Shown here piece by piece: positions 47,495 through 59,800 of a stretch of 64,000 bases of DNA. Below the pieces are notes generated by a model, which saw only the letters and a list, made by a program, of their open reading frames with translations, did no database searches and was not told the DNA's origin. This stretch comes from Ligustrum vulgare (taxonomy: Eukaryota > Streptophyta > Magnoliopsida > Lamiales > Oleaceae). Made by a program: the position numbers and the translations under genes. The DNA is taken from assembly GCA_963555705.1 (NCBI GenBank), contig OY743188.1, forward strand, positions 29,781,383-29,845,382, given 5' to 3'. The first letter of the stretch is position 1; each line of letters opens with the position of its first letter.

Positions 47495-47961
47495 GATTTT
47501 AAGTCGGTACTAACCTACCATTAGTGGTCAATTCTTTCATTTCCTGCTCGTAACATTCATCCCTCAAAACATTATTTCTTTTCTGAGATGCAGATCTAAA
47601 GGCTCAAACCACTCATGTATTTTTCCACTTTAGTTTGGTTGAGCTTTACTGGTAATCTTAATAATCTAGTTATGCAATGATTCTCTCAAGACTCAAGTGC
47701 TTCAACATTCAAGCAACTGCTAAGAATCCAAACTTACAAGTAATCTAAGCCCTTATGTTAAGTACAAATGCATGATTTCTAACTACATTTGCGATAATTG
47801 CTCATGACTTCCCCACTCCATTAAACTTTTTATTTGACACATGTAGCGAGTATTAGGTCGATAACTCCCCAATTTTTTTAAGATCAAAGGGTATCGGAAT
47901 TCGAAATGCCCCAACAAACTTAATAGCTCAAGTAAAAAAGTCTACAATGTGATATGGTAAT
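47495..47961. other. Intergenic, half of a tandem duplication
   Basis: CCATTAAACTTTTTATTTGAC and AGGTCGATAACTCCCCAA (from 47818) recur as CCATTAAAGTTTCTATTTGAT and AGGTCGGTGATTCCCAAG from 49658. The two lie about 177 bp apart once the intervening solo LTR is removed. No gene was seen. Confidence 0.5.
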
Positions 47962-49624
47962 TGATAACGCTCCGCAAGTGCACGGGTCGCGCAAGTAATA
48001 AAGTGGACGTAAGTCCAAGTATCGATCCCACAGAGATTGTTTTAAATCGTATTTTTAGATTACTACCTTAACCGGAACAAGAAAAACTTAGGATTTGGCA
48101 ATTTTTATTTTGAAAAACAAATTAAAAAGTAAATTAAAGAAAATAAGAAAATTTGATTTGTTAAAACGATGAGATGAATATGTTAGAATTATGAATCCAC
48201 ATTAAACATATCAACCATGTATTTGACTTAAACATTTAATAATAAGGTATGAGTATTGAAAATCCGTGTTCCTATATTTATTTATGTCCCCTTTCGAGCG
48301 ATGCATAAACACTTTTTCCTACAAGAGACGAGCCTATATTTCTATGACCAATCCAAACATGTAGAAAAGCAGTAACGAATTATGAACACTTTTAAGGATA
48401 ACACGAAGTATAGGAGTATATTTCTATCCCGTATCGGATTTCGCGGCAATTAATCAAGGTCTAATAGATTCCTACTCTTTCAAATATAGAAATCTATCAC
48501 AAGCATAAATAATTATGCGTCCACAATCATAGATGAGAATAAAAACATCATTAATTGCATCAATCTCATAAATTGCATAATATAAATATAAAGTCAAAAC
48601 ACGGAATCAATAAATTAATGCTTCATCACAATTCTAACAATTAAAACCTAGCCTAAATACATGATCGAAAATAAATCACAAGAATTATGAAAAGATGTCA
48701 CCCCGTTCATATTCTTGATCATTGTTCTTCAATCTTGAATTTGGCCTTCAATGGATCCCCTCGCAATTCGACAGCGTTTTGACATGAATTATGAAGATTG
48801 AGAACCCCTAATTTCGTACCCCAAGCCTCTTATTTATAGATGTTCATGAATTCTAGGTCAAAAATATGAGAATTTGGCAAAAATCCGCCCAAAAAGCTCA
48901 GCTGCGGCCCAGTCGGTACTACCTGCGACCGCACGGTTCAAAAGTGCGCGATCGCAGCCTCGAAAAGCCAACCTTCAATCGCTGATTTTTTTGACCATGC
49001 GACCGCACGCTTTTTCAACCGTGTGGCCACACGGTTATATTGGCAGCAACAATTTTCTTTTTTAAATTTTAGCAATTTGGTCATCATCCTTTTATTGCAC
49101 AACATTTAGTATTTTGATCATATCTTTCATTTTTCTTATCCGATTGAGGTGCTTCAAGGTCCGTTAGAAAGATAACGTAAAGGGCTACAAATCTTTATGA
49201 AATAGGATTTTTCCAATTTCGAACGTTTACTGCCCCGAAATTAGGTTTCAAAGTATGACTAAAAATCTGCCCGAAAATCTTGTGTGATTGGAATGAATTT
49301 ATGGTAATATTCTTATCATATTTCATTCCCTTTTGACTTTTAATTGCATCCAATTGACTCCTAGCATTCTTCAAGTATCGTATCATGGTCCGGATCAATC
49401 ATTGAGTATTTGCAATTTGGCCCTTCTTCATTTGATTTGTATACTTTAGTCATTGAACTTCTAATTTGCTTGTTTTTGCTCCAATTCCATTGTTTTCTCG
49501 ACTTTGGGATTATTTCTGAAATATAAATAAGTAACACAAAATAAATAGCAAATATTTTAAAACAAACATATTAAATCATACTTTTAGGATAGAAATAAGT
49601 GTATAAAATACACTTATCAGTAAT
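47957..49624 (-). mobile_element. Gypsy solo LTR with TSD GTAAT
   Basis: The LTR is 47962-49619 (1658 bp), TGATAACGCTCC...ACACTTATCA, with perfect GTAAT duplications (47957-47961, 49620-49624). The LTR at 56869-58389 is a diverged relative, matching at both ends (AAGTAATAAAGTG near the start, AAGTGTATAAAATACACTTATCA-type end). Since that LTR belongs to a minus-strand gypsy element, this one is also assigned minus. GC-palindromic motifs (GCGACCGCACGG, GCGCGATCGCAG, TGTGGCCACACGG) cluster at 48925-49040. Confidence 0.9.
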
Positions 49625-50746
49625 AATAAGCAAATGCAAATTTTTTTTGTACCTTATCCATTAAAGTTTCTATTTGATACACATTGCTAATTTTAGGTCG
49701 GTGATTCCCAAGTTTAAAACTTAAGAAGGTGCCAACTATGTTCTTGGGTTTTGGAACACTTATTTTCTATTTTAATATTGAAGACATATGGTGGATTGAA
49801 CTCAATAGTATGCAACTTTTAATGAAATTGAAGGAAGCATCTAATGAGCGTTTAGTAGAGCTATTAATAAATTGTCCTTTCACAAGGAATTGGATGAAGA
49901 TCAAAGTGCAAGATTTAAGGACGAGTCTCTGTCAATTGGAGGAGAGTATGATGAAAATTGAGTCTTTATCATTAATTTTAGTCGTTATCTTTGATTTTAG
50001 TTTTTATTTAAATTTAATCTTGGTGAAGATTGATTCTTTATCATTAACTTAATCATTATTTTTAATTTTAATTTTAGTCTTTATCTAGATTTATGACTAC
50101 AATGTGTTCAGGTCATATGTTTTTTTTTTTAGTTATAATCAACTCAATTTTCAATATAATTTTTTAACCACACATCTTTTCTCTCTCCAATTTTTAACCA
50201 TCAATTTACCTCGAGATTTGAAAAAGCAAATGTTTATAATTAACTTTATAGCCGCCGAACGGATTGTAATATTATATTATTAGACTAACTAAAAGTACAA
50301 AGAAGTGAGAGTCACATGATAAGTTTTGATTTTGCAAGTCTTACCATCTCCTATTTTTTGATACTTACCAACGTCGCCCTGAAGTTTTCAAAATCTTTCA
50401 TATTAGTCCTTGAAATTTTAGATTTGTGTATGTTGATCTTTGAGATTTTATGATCTTGCGTATTAGTATCTGAACTTTCTAAAAAGTTTAATTTGGTCCC
50501 TAAATTTTCAATTGGAACAAGTTAGCCCCTACAGGTACCCCTCTAAGGTTTATTGTGATTGCTTCTATTCTATATTTATTTCTAAAGTTAGAGTTACAGT
50601 TATGTGACCGAGTCACACGACCCTCAAATTGAGGGCCCTCAAATTGAGGGAGGGAGGGATGGTGATTATAATGTTTGAACTCCTTGTTTGGAAGAAGATC
50701 CTATTAATTTGTCATCATATTTTTTTTAGCTTCCTAGTACTCCCAG
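49625..50746. other. Intergenic, no gene recognised
   Basis: An open frame at 49729-50052 (+, 107 codons) contains internal repeats (LSLILVVI-, LSLT) and matches no family I know. 50125-50270 carries the core of the 21069 MITE family. 50340-50560 has TTAGTCCTTGAAATTTT-type units resembling foldback arms. Confidence 0.4.
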
Positions 50747-50938
50747 CAGTGATGGATCCAGAAACTTTGTTTAGCTATCGCAGTCATTCAGAAATTTTGT
50801 CCAGCTCAGACGAACATCGATCAAATAACTGTATTTTTTAAGTTGCAACCCAAAAAATACCAAAAAATTTAACTATTTTTTTTTGGGATGGATCCAGCAC
50901 ATGCGAGCGCGTCGGCTTGCCATGTGGTGGCTCCGTTC
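50747..50938. mobile_element. MITE-like repeat with GGATCC-type ends (copy 2)
   Basis: Starts GTGATGGATCCAGAAAC and ends CATGTGGTGGCTCCG. It is collinear with 40012-40212, including AAAATACCAAAAA and ATGCGAGCGCG. Confidence 0.55.
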
Positions 50939-51178
50939 CTAACTCCCGGGTTCTTGTTGTCAGGCCGATCTTTGGCTCATATAAGAAAATAAGAATTTAA
51001 AAAATATATTTACACAATCTGAATATTTTCTGACAGCGTATAACTAACAATTAACAAATGTAAATTCGAACATGGAAGTAATAAATCATTTCAATCAAAA
51101 AAAAGACAAGAAATTATGCATAATCAGATGTAGTTCACTTTCATTAAATAGTATACATAATTACAGCTACTTTATCAA

Positions 51179-51181
<3 letters not shown>

Positions 51182-51246
<65 letters not shown>
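51182..51246. repeat. (AT)n microsatellite
   Basis: About 32 uninterrupted AT dinucleotides, 120 bp downstream (3') of the first PAR1 gene. Confidence 0.95.
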
Positions 51247-51247
<1 letters not shown>

Positions 51248-51368
51248 CGTGTTTGGGGATTGGATAGTAATGGATGGTATATAGGGAACTCGATCAGACT
51301 AAATTCATTATACTATGAGGTCCTATAAAATAATGCAAACCGAACATGCACGTAGCCACGGGTGGTGA

Positions 51369-52365
51369 TTACATTGGAGCAGGAGCACAATCTACAGGTG
51401 AAGATGGAGATGGAGCAGCAGCAGACATAGGACCACCAGCAGCAGCTATAGGGCCAAGAGCTGCACCAGAACTTTGAATCTGAACCATTGAACGGCGCGA
51501 ATTTGTTCGTTGAGATTTGCATAAATCGGGTAAAAATGCTTCTGTGAAGTGTTAACAAATACCATTAGAAGATGCAAACTTTCCATTTATGAAAAAGTGC
51601 ACAAGTCAAGCTTCAAGAAAAACGTCTATGGTGTATTCCATAACTTAGCCTCTGTTTGGTAAAATTTGTTTATAGATTTTGTTCATCTCATTGGACTTTT
51701 TTTTTTTTTTGAAAAGACAATAATTTCGATTGGTCAAATATTCTCGCTCATCAATTTTTATTTTTCAAAAAAATAGAATAACGAAATGTTATCACGTCAC
51801 TATTTATAAACAATATTTATAAACAATCGCTTTTAAACGTTTTACTAAATAGAGGCATAAGCTTTTAGATGATGTGGTTCTGTGATAGGGATACTAGGGT
51901 TGTAGAGATCACCTTCTGCAAGAGCCAAATTGTAGTAAAGATCCACAATGTTGGGACAGTTCTGGTAACACTTTGGAGAGCATAGATTGGTGATGAATTG
52001 ATAGTCGAGGAGGGAGTCCGATGAGATCCCTATGGATTTTCTGTCAATCCCACATGCACTCACACATTCATCGGCCTCGATATACTCGCGCAAGTTAATT
52101 GCAACCACGTCAGATGTCTTGCATTGGAAATCCATAGTTCTATCATTTGATGCGTACGTCTCTAACAGGCATCGCTTCCCAGAGGACGATATTGAAAATG
52201 AACATAAACCGACTGGCAATTCCTCACAGACTAATTCCCCTGCATCCAAGAGAAGCGAAAACATTAGCCATAGCACGTGACAGGATATCGAGCAAGAACT
52301 TGTTTTGGATTACCTAGAGCTCCCTGGAGGAAGAGAGTAAAGACAATGAAGATGAACATTTTCAT
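51369..52365 (-). CDS. PAR1-family secreted protein, gene 1
   Basis: Three exons: 52365-52314, 52239-51913 and 51541-51369, all with GT-AG junctions in phase 1, encoding 183 residues. A signal peptide, [18 protein letters not shown], is followed by the PAR1 domain (photoassimilate-responsive protein family). It contains [59 protein letters not shown] and, in exon 3, [10 protein letters not shown]. An Ala/Pro/Ser-rich tail ends VDCAPAPM. Ten Cys are shared with gene 2; an eleventh lies in the tail. PAR1 proteins are small, Cys-rich and secreted, known from sugar- and virus-induced expression in tobacco; molecular function is unknown. Gene 2 diverges from this one, 1178 bp apart. Intron 2 (371 bp) is longer than in gene 2 because of a MITE. 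Confidence 0.93.
51648..51855. mobile_element. MITE in intron 2 of PAR1 gene 1
   Basis: Ends GCCTCTGTTTGGTAAAA and TTTTACTAAATAGAGGC are complementary with two mismatches. The 208-bp length accounts for the size difference between this intron (371 bp) and that of gene 2 (160 bp). It is related to the MITE at 21069 by its TIR. Confidence 0.8.
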
Positions 52366-53543
52366 TTTGGTACTGAAGATTGATTTTCTTGTGGCTTGAT
52401 AATGTGAATGAAGTGATTTTCCGTTTGGAAAAGTACATTCAGAAATGGTTTTTATAGTGTGCGTGTCTTGGTATTTAGTGAGGGACTTAGCTAAATAACA
52501 TTGTAATGGTATTGTTTGAGATGTATTTTGTCTTAACATTGAATATGTTTGAAGGAATTCTTGTCTGTTTTTGTGAGTCCTCAATATTATACCAACAATA
52601 AAATACCAAAGTTTAATTCCCATATTCCGTAAGTGGATTCTTATCGTTGCTTGATCTAATAACAAAAACTAAGAACCTGTTTGGTAATGTAAAAAAAACT
52701 GGTTTTTGACATTTTGTGGTTATTTTTTTTGATTTTTTGATAGATGTCTGATTTTAAAAAGTTTGAAAAGTAAAAAATTATGGGCTTGACTAAGAATGAA
52801 TGATTGAGATTGAGTTTGAAAAGCTTAGGTGAAAATTTTCCCGTTACCCAAATCGTGTTTGATGAAAGATGGAAAAGGAAAATGAAAATTTATTTTCTCA
52901 CCTAAAGCTAGAGAAAATATTTGAAAGAAAATTGATTAAAACATGCATAATTTGCTTGTACCTAGAAAATCTTTTGTATGAAAAAATTGTCATTCAAACA
53001 AGAAACAAGGGAAATATTTTTCTTGATTAGATATTTTCCATGAAAAATATAGGCAATCAAACACTTGATCTACCCTTCAACTCCGCTTGTTGACTTATAA
53101 TTTCATTTCTTATCATATTAATTTGATTTTTTAGACGTACCCTCTACGCGAATGAGCTGTAAACAAAACAATTCAGCATTCAGAACCCAATTCAGAATCA
53201 CAAAGATTGGCAACTTATTATTACAAGAAAAAAAAAAGTGATAGAGCAGTGTAATAAAATATATATGAAGCTAAATGCACAGATATTCCTTCAACCAAAT
53301 CCCATACATTATTCCAAAATACTTATCAAACAGTACCACTACCATGTCATTTTGTTAAGACCCTGCCCTACCCTATACAATTTGCCCCAACCCCACCCTC
53401 CCACCCCCACAGACACTATAAAAACCATCTTCTGCTGTGTAAGTTCTGCAGGAAAATCACTTCACACCATTCACGGAACATCACCAAGCTAGCCACAAGA
53501 AATATCAACTTTTCCTAAGCAAAAATCGAGCTTTTGTACTAAA
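52366..53543. promoter_or_regulatory. Divergent promoter region of the PAR1 pair, with two MITEs
   Basis: TATAAAAA boxes lie on the minus strand at 52449-52456 (84 bp before the gene 1 ATG) and on the plus strand at 53417-53424 (120 bp before the gene 2 ATG). Both sit in ACTATAAAAACCAT. Two MITE-like inserts fill the middle: about 52676-52854 (CTGTTTGGTAAT / CCGTTACCCAAAT) and about 52855-53064 (GTGTTTGATGAAAG / ATCAAACAC). AGCTGTAAACAAAACAATTC at 53156 recurs at 63260, upstream of the third PAR1 copy. Confidence 0.7.
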
Positions 53544-54334
53544 ATGAAAATGATCATCTTCCTCGCCTTTGCTCTCTTCCTCCAGGGAGCTCTTGGTAAT
53601 CCACAACACGACTTCTTCCATTAATTTTCTTGATCTATTGTCCATTCTTGTTCTGTGACTTTAACTTTTGTGTTTCTCAGGGGTATTAGTCTGCGAGGAA
53701 TTGCCAGTTGGTTTATGTTCTTTCTCAATCGCGTCCTCTGGGAAAAGATGCCTGTTAGAGACGTACGCATCAAATGATGGAACTACGCACTTCCAATGCA
53801 AGACATCTGCAGTGGTTGCTACAAACTTGCACGATTATATTGAGGCTGATGAATGCGTAAGCGCGTGTGGGGTTGACAGAAAATCTGTCGGGATCTCATC
53901 AGACTCCCTCCTCGATTTTCAGTTCACTGCCAAGCTATGCTCACCACGGTGTTACCAGAACTGTCCCAACATTGTCGATCTTTACTACAATTTGGCTCTA
54001 GGGGAAGGTGAGCTCTATAACCACCACCGCACCCCAAGAACAGCCTTTTTTTCATACAAATATCAAATACTATTCTGCCTTCATCTAGTTTTCTATAACA
54101 CTACGATTAAATATTAGAAAAATTGATCTTTATCATCTCTAACATTTTATTTACTAACAATTAACAGGGGCATTTTTACCTGATTTATGCAAATCTCAAG
54201 AAACTAGTTCACGGCGTTCAATGGCCCAGATTCAAAGTTCTGGTGTAGCTTTTGGCCCAATTGCTGCTGGTCCTATGTCTGCTGCTGCTCCTTCTCCATC
54301 TTCACCTGTAGATTATGCTCCAGCTCCAATGTGA
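53544..54334 (+). CDS. PAR1-family secreted protein, gene 2
   Basis: Three exons: 53544-53595, 53681-54007 and 54168-54334, encoding 181 residues. The signal peptide [18 protein letters not shown] ends at the first intron. Exon 2 carries [40 protein letters not shown] and [19 protein letters not shown]. Exon 3 carries [10 protein letters not shown] and a tail ending VDYAPAPM. Exons 1 and 2 are identical in length to gene 1; exon 3 is two codons shorter. The ten domain Cys are conserved, consistent with disulfide-bonded extracellular folding. A TATA box lies 120 bp upstream. Both copies look intact with no stops, so both are probably expressed. Confidence 0.94.
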
Positions 54335-54735
54335 TTACGTTCTTGTAAACTATTTATGGAATTTGATTCGATGCAGCAGTTGTAATTATGTTGTGTGTAT
54401 TATTTAATGAAAGTGGACTACATCTGATTATGCATAACTCTTCTGCTAGTATTGCATACCTTCACATTATATCACACTATAAGAAGAGAAAAAGACGAAA
54501 TGGAACAAGTAATCTAAATACACAAGCAGTAACAACAATTCTGAACATTCAAGTGAACGAAGATGCACCAATAGTTTTCACGGGGGCAAAAAATAAAAAT
54601 AAAAATAAAAATTAATATTAATATGATTATGATTAGCTAGTATCTAAAGGTTTCCCAAATGCCACTTAACTTCAAATTGTTTCTAGTGTGCCATTGCACT
54701 ACTAAGAGTGTCTCCATTTACCAGTCTCTCTCAGC
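54335..54735. other. Downstream region of PAR1 gene 2
   Basis: The presumed 3' UTR runs from 54335. An AATAAA-like signal is not obvious, though AAAATAAAAATAAAAA follows at about 54589-54613. Nothing else was seen. Confidence 0.45.
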
Positions 54736-54908
54736 AGGGGCGAATCCAGGAAGTCGATCCAGCACGAGCGAATTTGATTGTGCACGAGCGGATCCTAAAA
54801 GGTAAGTAGAAAAAAAAATTTAACACAAAAATTACTAGATAAAATGAAAAATTTGGTGGATCCAGCACGAGCGACCGAACGCCCTCGTACTAAGCTGGAT
54901 CCGCCCGT
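54736..54908. mobile_element. MITE with GGGCGGATCCAG-type inverted ends
   Basis: Left end GGGGCGAATCCAG and right end CTGGATCCGCCCGT are complementary with one or two mismatches. Internal GATCCAGCACGAGCGA occurs near both ends. It is related to the repeats at 40012 and 50747. Confidence 0.7.
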
Positions 54909-56129
54909 CTCTCAGTATGAAAAATTATCGTGAGTGACAGTGTGACTCACATATGGCATACACTTAGTTTCCAAAAATTCCAACCTCGCCACTTATTTAC
55001 CAAAATGTCAACTGATGTATGCGCCAACAACTTTCAACAATAAATACTCTTGAACGGATTTTAAACACAAGAAAGAACACAAGAATTGTAATTTCTTATT
55101 CAAAGTTAATTAAAAAACCTAACAATGAGATTAAGTGTCTTAAATACGGAAAACAATAAGACACCGGCCAACAATCTGTTAATGGATTGGGCTTACAAGC
55201 AAAAATAAAAAACATTAAAAATACTTGAATAAAAATTTTAAAACGTAGTATTGACTTTGTGAAAGATTTCAGAGGGCCTAATCCATCGTACGTCATGACG
55301 TAGCGATGTGCCTTGTGCGGATCGTTGCGAGCTTTCCAAATTGGTATTATGGGCTTAAAATGGACACCATATGTGAATTCTGCGTCCAAAATACTAAACA
55401 TCGGCAAACTCTTCGGTTCTTCCTATCATGTTCGATCTACATCACCAACTCACCACTTTCTCTCTCTTTACCTCACAACTTTCTCCCTATCCGTTCACCA
55501 TTTTGCCATACCCATCGGTTTACCATTTCCAATTCATTGAAACTTTCCACCTAGCCACATTCCATTCCATGTTGTATTTTTCTTATTGCCACCAATTTAT
55601 CGATTGAAAACATTGCATCAAGGGTGTTGTTGTTTGATTGGTTTTCTGAATTTCGTTAATCTCTGGAATAATATTAGCATCCTTTCTTTTTGGGATTTTT
55701 GAAACTAAAATTCGTCAAACAAAACAAAATCATAAAGAAGACATAAAAATGCAAAATTCTGAGTACAAAATCAAGCGTATTAGGTAGGTTCAAAGTTTAA
55801 ACACATGAGAGTTTTTCAATCTATTAACTTTTATATCAAATTAATCCTCCATATATATTACCATAAACTAGCTGTACTTTATCCAAAGTAGCAATAGCAT
55901 CACTAGCATTCCTTAACATACTTTAAAAACAATCATAAATCCCATAGCAGCTCAGTTTCAAGAAGCGACCCATGTCTTCTCCTTCTCCTCCTACTTCTCG
56001 TATGAAGGACTAAAACCACGGAGTATTCGTTGTTTCTTGATGTTCAATTGGGTCATATTCCGGTGCCAACATTTCCCATATATCCCACGAGTGGAAGTAA
56101 CAATAATATGAAACAATCATGCAATACAT
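54909..56129. other. Intergenic, no gene recognised
   Basis: 55010-55430 looks repeat-derived (long AT tract followed by GGATTGGGCTTACAAG-type sequence), but no ends were identified. Overlapping open frames at 55306-55554 share no known domain. Confidence 0.4.
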
Positions 56130-56589
56130 AGGTTGCGTTTGATAGCCTCCTTTTCCTTGGAAAAGAATTGGTTTCCACCATTTTTTTCCATTCATTTCCC
56201 TCACACGCGAGTTTTCCAACTTTTTAGTGAATTGATTTTCCATGCCAGGTAGTAGGTTTTATTTTTTTGGCAAATTTTTTAACCATTTTCATCACGTTTG
56301 ATAATTTTTGTTGTTGTTAATTGATTTATTTTCTTGTAAAAAATTAAGATTATTATTATCAGGTACAAATGTGTGAAAAATAATATTTTTTTTATTAAAA
56401 TAACTAAATTTTGCTTTATTTATCATGGAAAATAATGACAATCAAATAATAAAAGTTGGAAAAATTTCAACTTTTTTCACCTAGAATATTAAACCAATCA
56501 AACATATAAAACATCTAATTCTCAGGATTTAATTCCTAGAATTCATTTTTTTTTCCCTCAAATTCTACTATCGCTATCAAACACAGGCT
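56130..56589. mobile_element. MITE with TIR AGGTTGCGTTTGATAGC
   Basis: Left AGGTTGCGTTTGATAGC and right GCTATCAAACACAGGCT pair with a few mismatches over 17 bp. GGAAAA/TTTTCC tracts lie inside each end. It is non-coding and hAT-like by its end sequence; no clear TSD. Confidence 0.65.
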
Positions 56590-56868
56590 TATACTCAATT
56601 GCAAACCTTCTTTTGTAATGTTGTTACTTGGAAAGACTAGAACATATGGTGATGCTGGAATTTCATAATACTTATGCTTAATTGCAAACCTTCTTTTGTA
56701 ATGTAGTTTCTTTGACTTAAATTTTTGCTTCCACCAATTTGAACTAGTTTTGGGCCTTCTTTTATTACTCTATACTTGATCTTTGGAGTCATTGAAATTG
56801 TGCTTGAACCTTTGTTTCTTGTAACTTGATCTCTTCTTCGTTGTCCTATGTTCACATTTATCTTGCAA
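56590..56868. other. Spacer
   Basis: CTTAT-CTCAATTGCAAACCTTCTTTTGTAATGT occurs twice (about 56590 and 56674), a short tandem duplication of about 84 bp. No gene. Confidence 0.5.
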
Positions 56869-59800
56869 TGCGAAATATCCTCACAAGTGTACGAGTCATG
56901 AGAAGTAATAAAGTGAACTTTGAAGTCTGGATTATCGTCCCACGGAGATTGCTATTAATTATCGAAATATGTTAGTTCTAAACCCTATTTGAACGGATGA
57001 AATAGTTTGAGACTTTAAACTAACAACTAGGAAAATAAACTAAGGAATTAAAATTGTGAATTTGTTTTGTTTTTAAAGATGATTGTAAAGTAGTTGAGAA
57101 TCCCGATTTCACCTAACCAATGAAATTAACACCAATTTCATATTTCATTTCCTAAATATGTACTCGGTCAAATTCACTAATGTATATTGAAATTCCTCTC
57201 TTGAGTTTAAATCAATTCTACCAAAACAAGTGAACCATGTATTTCTACAGAGGGTTCGAATATTCCTTATCTAGATGCATAACACACAAGAATTTACACA
57301 AGACCGCAATAATAACAAGAGTGTATCTCTATCTCTTTTCCAATTATTGAATTTATTACCTTGATCTAAGTTATTAACTCCCCTCTCAGATTATGGAAAT
57401 AACTCATTAAATCATGAATTAGTGGCCAATTAATTCAAGTATTAAAAACAATAATAAATCAATACATGCAACGAAATCGTTAAAACAATGGAATATGGAA
57501 TTAAAATAGTAAAGCTATGCTACATCGTTCATCCCAACATGAAATTTAGTTACACATCATAATTAAACAACAAAAACAATAAAATATAGTGTTCACTGAA
57601 AATAACATAAGAGAATGGAAAGCTTGCACCAAGTATCAATTCTTCACGTGATCTTTAACTCTCTCCCCTTTGCTATTCTTCGATCTTTCAAGAATTTGAT
57701 GTTGAATTCTCAATTGTGGCTCGTTCTTAGGAGAGGCGAAAGTTTAGAATTCATGCCTCATATGTTGTATGTATAGGTTTTGGGAAACTCTAAGTGAAAA
57801 GAGAAGAAAATCAGACCAAAATCGCTCAAAAACCTAGATTTACAGCCCAGACGAAAGCCTGTGCGGACTTGCAATTAAAATTCTTGAGGGCTCGCTGGAA
57901 AAATATTTCGGTTCTGACCATTCAATGAGAAGTCACGCGAGCTCGCAGGAAAAACTTGTGCGGGCTCGCAGTACAAACTTTCAGTGCAATTTTCAACTTT
58001 AAATCTGTATAAGTTGGTCATTCTCTTTTATTTGCACCTCAAGTCCTCAACTTTCAATTTGAACATTATGGTCCCCAAACTTCTAAATCTTCTCAATTAG
58101 CTCATTCAAACTCTCAACTTCTTTGATTAGGTTCTCCAACTCTTGATTTATTCACTTTGGCATCATGTAGGTTTCACGGTTGACGTCATCAACTCCTCAA
58201 TTGCTCAATTAAGCTCTAATTAGCATCCAATTGTGTATTTTTTTCCCATCAGTTGTTTCATTCTTCATCTTTGATGATATTTTCTAAAAAGTAAACAAAT
58301 AACCACAAATTAAATAGTAATTATTCTAAAACGAAAACATAATATTCTAATTTTAGATATACAAATAAGTGTATAAAATACACTTATCATCCTACCTTGG
58401 ATTACATCATCCCCTCTATTGAAAGGAGACTTTGAATCAACATCACATCCAATTTTCACGTATTTCCTGCTTTTGTTGGCTTGAGGAATCTGGTTTTTCA
58501 TTTTCCCGATTTTAGATATAGAAGCTGATTTGGTACCTGGAAAACAGAATTATCCAAACTAGGGAGGGTACATCAATCTTTGTATAAAGAAACTCATATT
58601 TTCTTTTTTGTGATCTCTCTTTTCTTTTTCTCTCTGCACACATTCTCTCATTTTTCTGAGGTTTGGACCTAAACTTTTTTTTTTTTTTTTTCAATTTTCT
58701 CTGCCTCTTTTTTTTTTGAGATCGTGGGTTCAACTCTCTTATTTTTCCTTTCAAACTCACTTTTTAGTTTCAATTGATCCTCATGGACTTATATTGATGA
58801 CAATGGAACAAGAGTAATTTTTTTTTTCACTCTTCACAAAACTGTATTGATTTGTAAATCCATCTTGTATCACTACCCTAACATGTTGCCATGATCTTCC
58901 CAACAATATATGCCCAACTTGCATATGTATCTTATCACAAACTGCCCCATTACTGTACCTACAGTAACATTCACCATGACTTGTGTGTTCACCTTAATCT
59001 CCCCATATTCGGTCAACATTGAAATTTATAAGGTCTAGGGTGATTCATTAAAGATAACACAATTTCTCCACTAGGGTAATCCCCATCAACAACCATAGTA
59101 GACACTTTATTGTTTACTAGGCACCTAGTATGAAAAATGTTGTCCCTTTGTTCGCCCACCTCACCCATCGTAATCCTATTATTACTAAGAAAACACCTAG
59201 AAATGAGTCAACATATTCTACTCTTTCACCATCACTAGCCTCTTCTAGCTTAGGAATTTCTTCATATTCATCCTCAGACACAACTTCCCCATTACGTATA
59301 ACCATCATCCTTTTATGTAGACATTGTAAAGCAATATGCCTAGATTCCAAACATCGGAGACATTTAATATTTCTATCCTTATGAGGTTGGGAATCAAAAT
59401 TATGTTTACCTTTAGGCGTTGGCTCCTTTCTCCCCTTAGATGGTTTAAACTTCTCCTTTGAGACAAGATTTTCATTGCCTTCCCTTTTTGGTTGTAAAGA
59501 AGGATAAGAGCCCGGAGACTGCCGTACAGCCCCCTTTCTTTTCTGCTTCCTTTCAACCTTCATATTCATATGCACCATCTCCTCCAACTCTAAATAATGC
59601 TGTAACTCAATCACGTATTCTATGTCCCTATTCAAACCACTCAATAATTTGGCAATTGTAGCTTCCCTATCATCCACAACATTAGCCCTAATCATCGCGA
59701 CCTCCATATCCTTATGATAATCCTCTACACTCCTAGAACCTTGAGAAAAACCTTCCAGTCTTTGGTAGATGTCCTTATGGTAGTGATTTGGAATAAACTC

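Noticed and set aside
49729..50052. 107-codon plus ORF as a host gene
   Set aside because: No domain, internal low-complexity repeats and AT-rich repeat surroundings; insufficient support.
55306..55554. Plus ORFs as a small Cys-containing protein
   Set aside because: Two overlapping frames compete, no signal peptide or domain, and the surroundings look repetitive.
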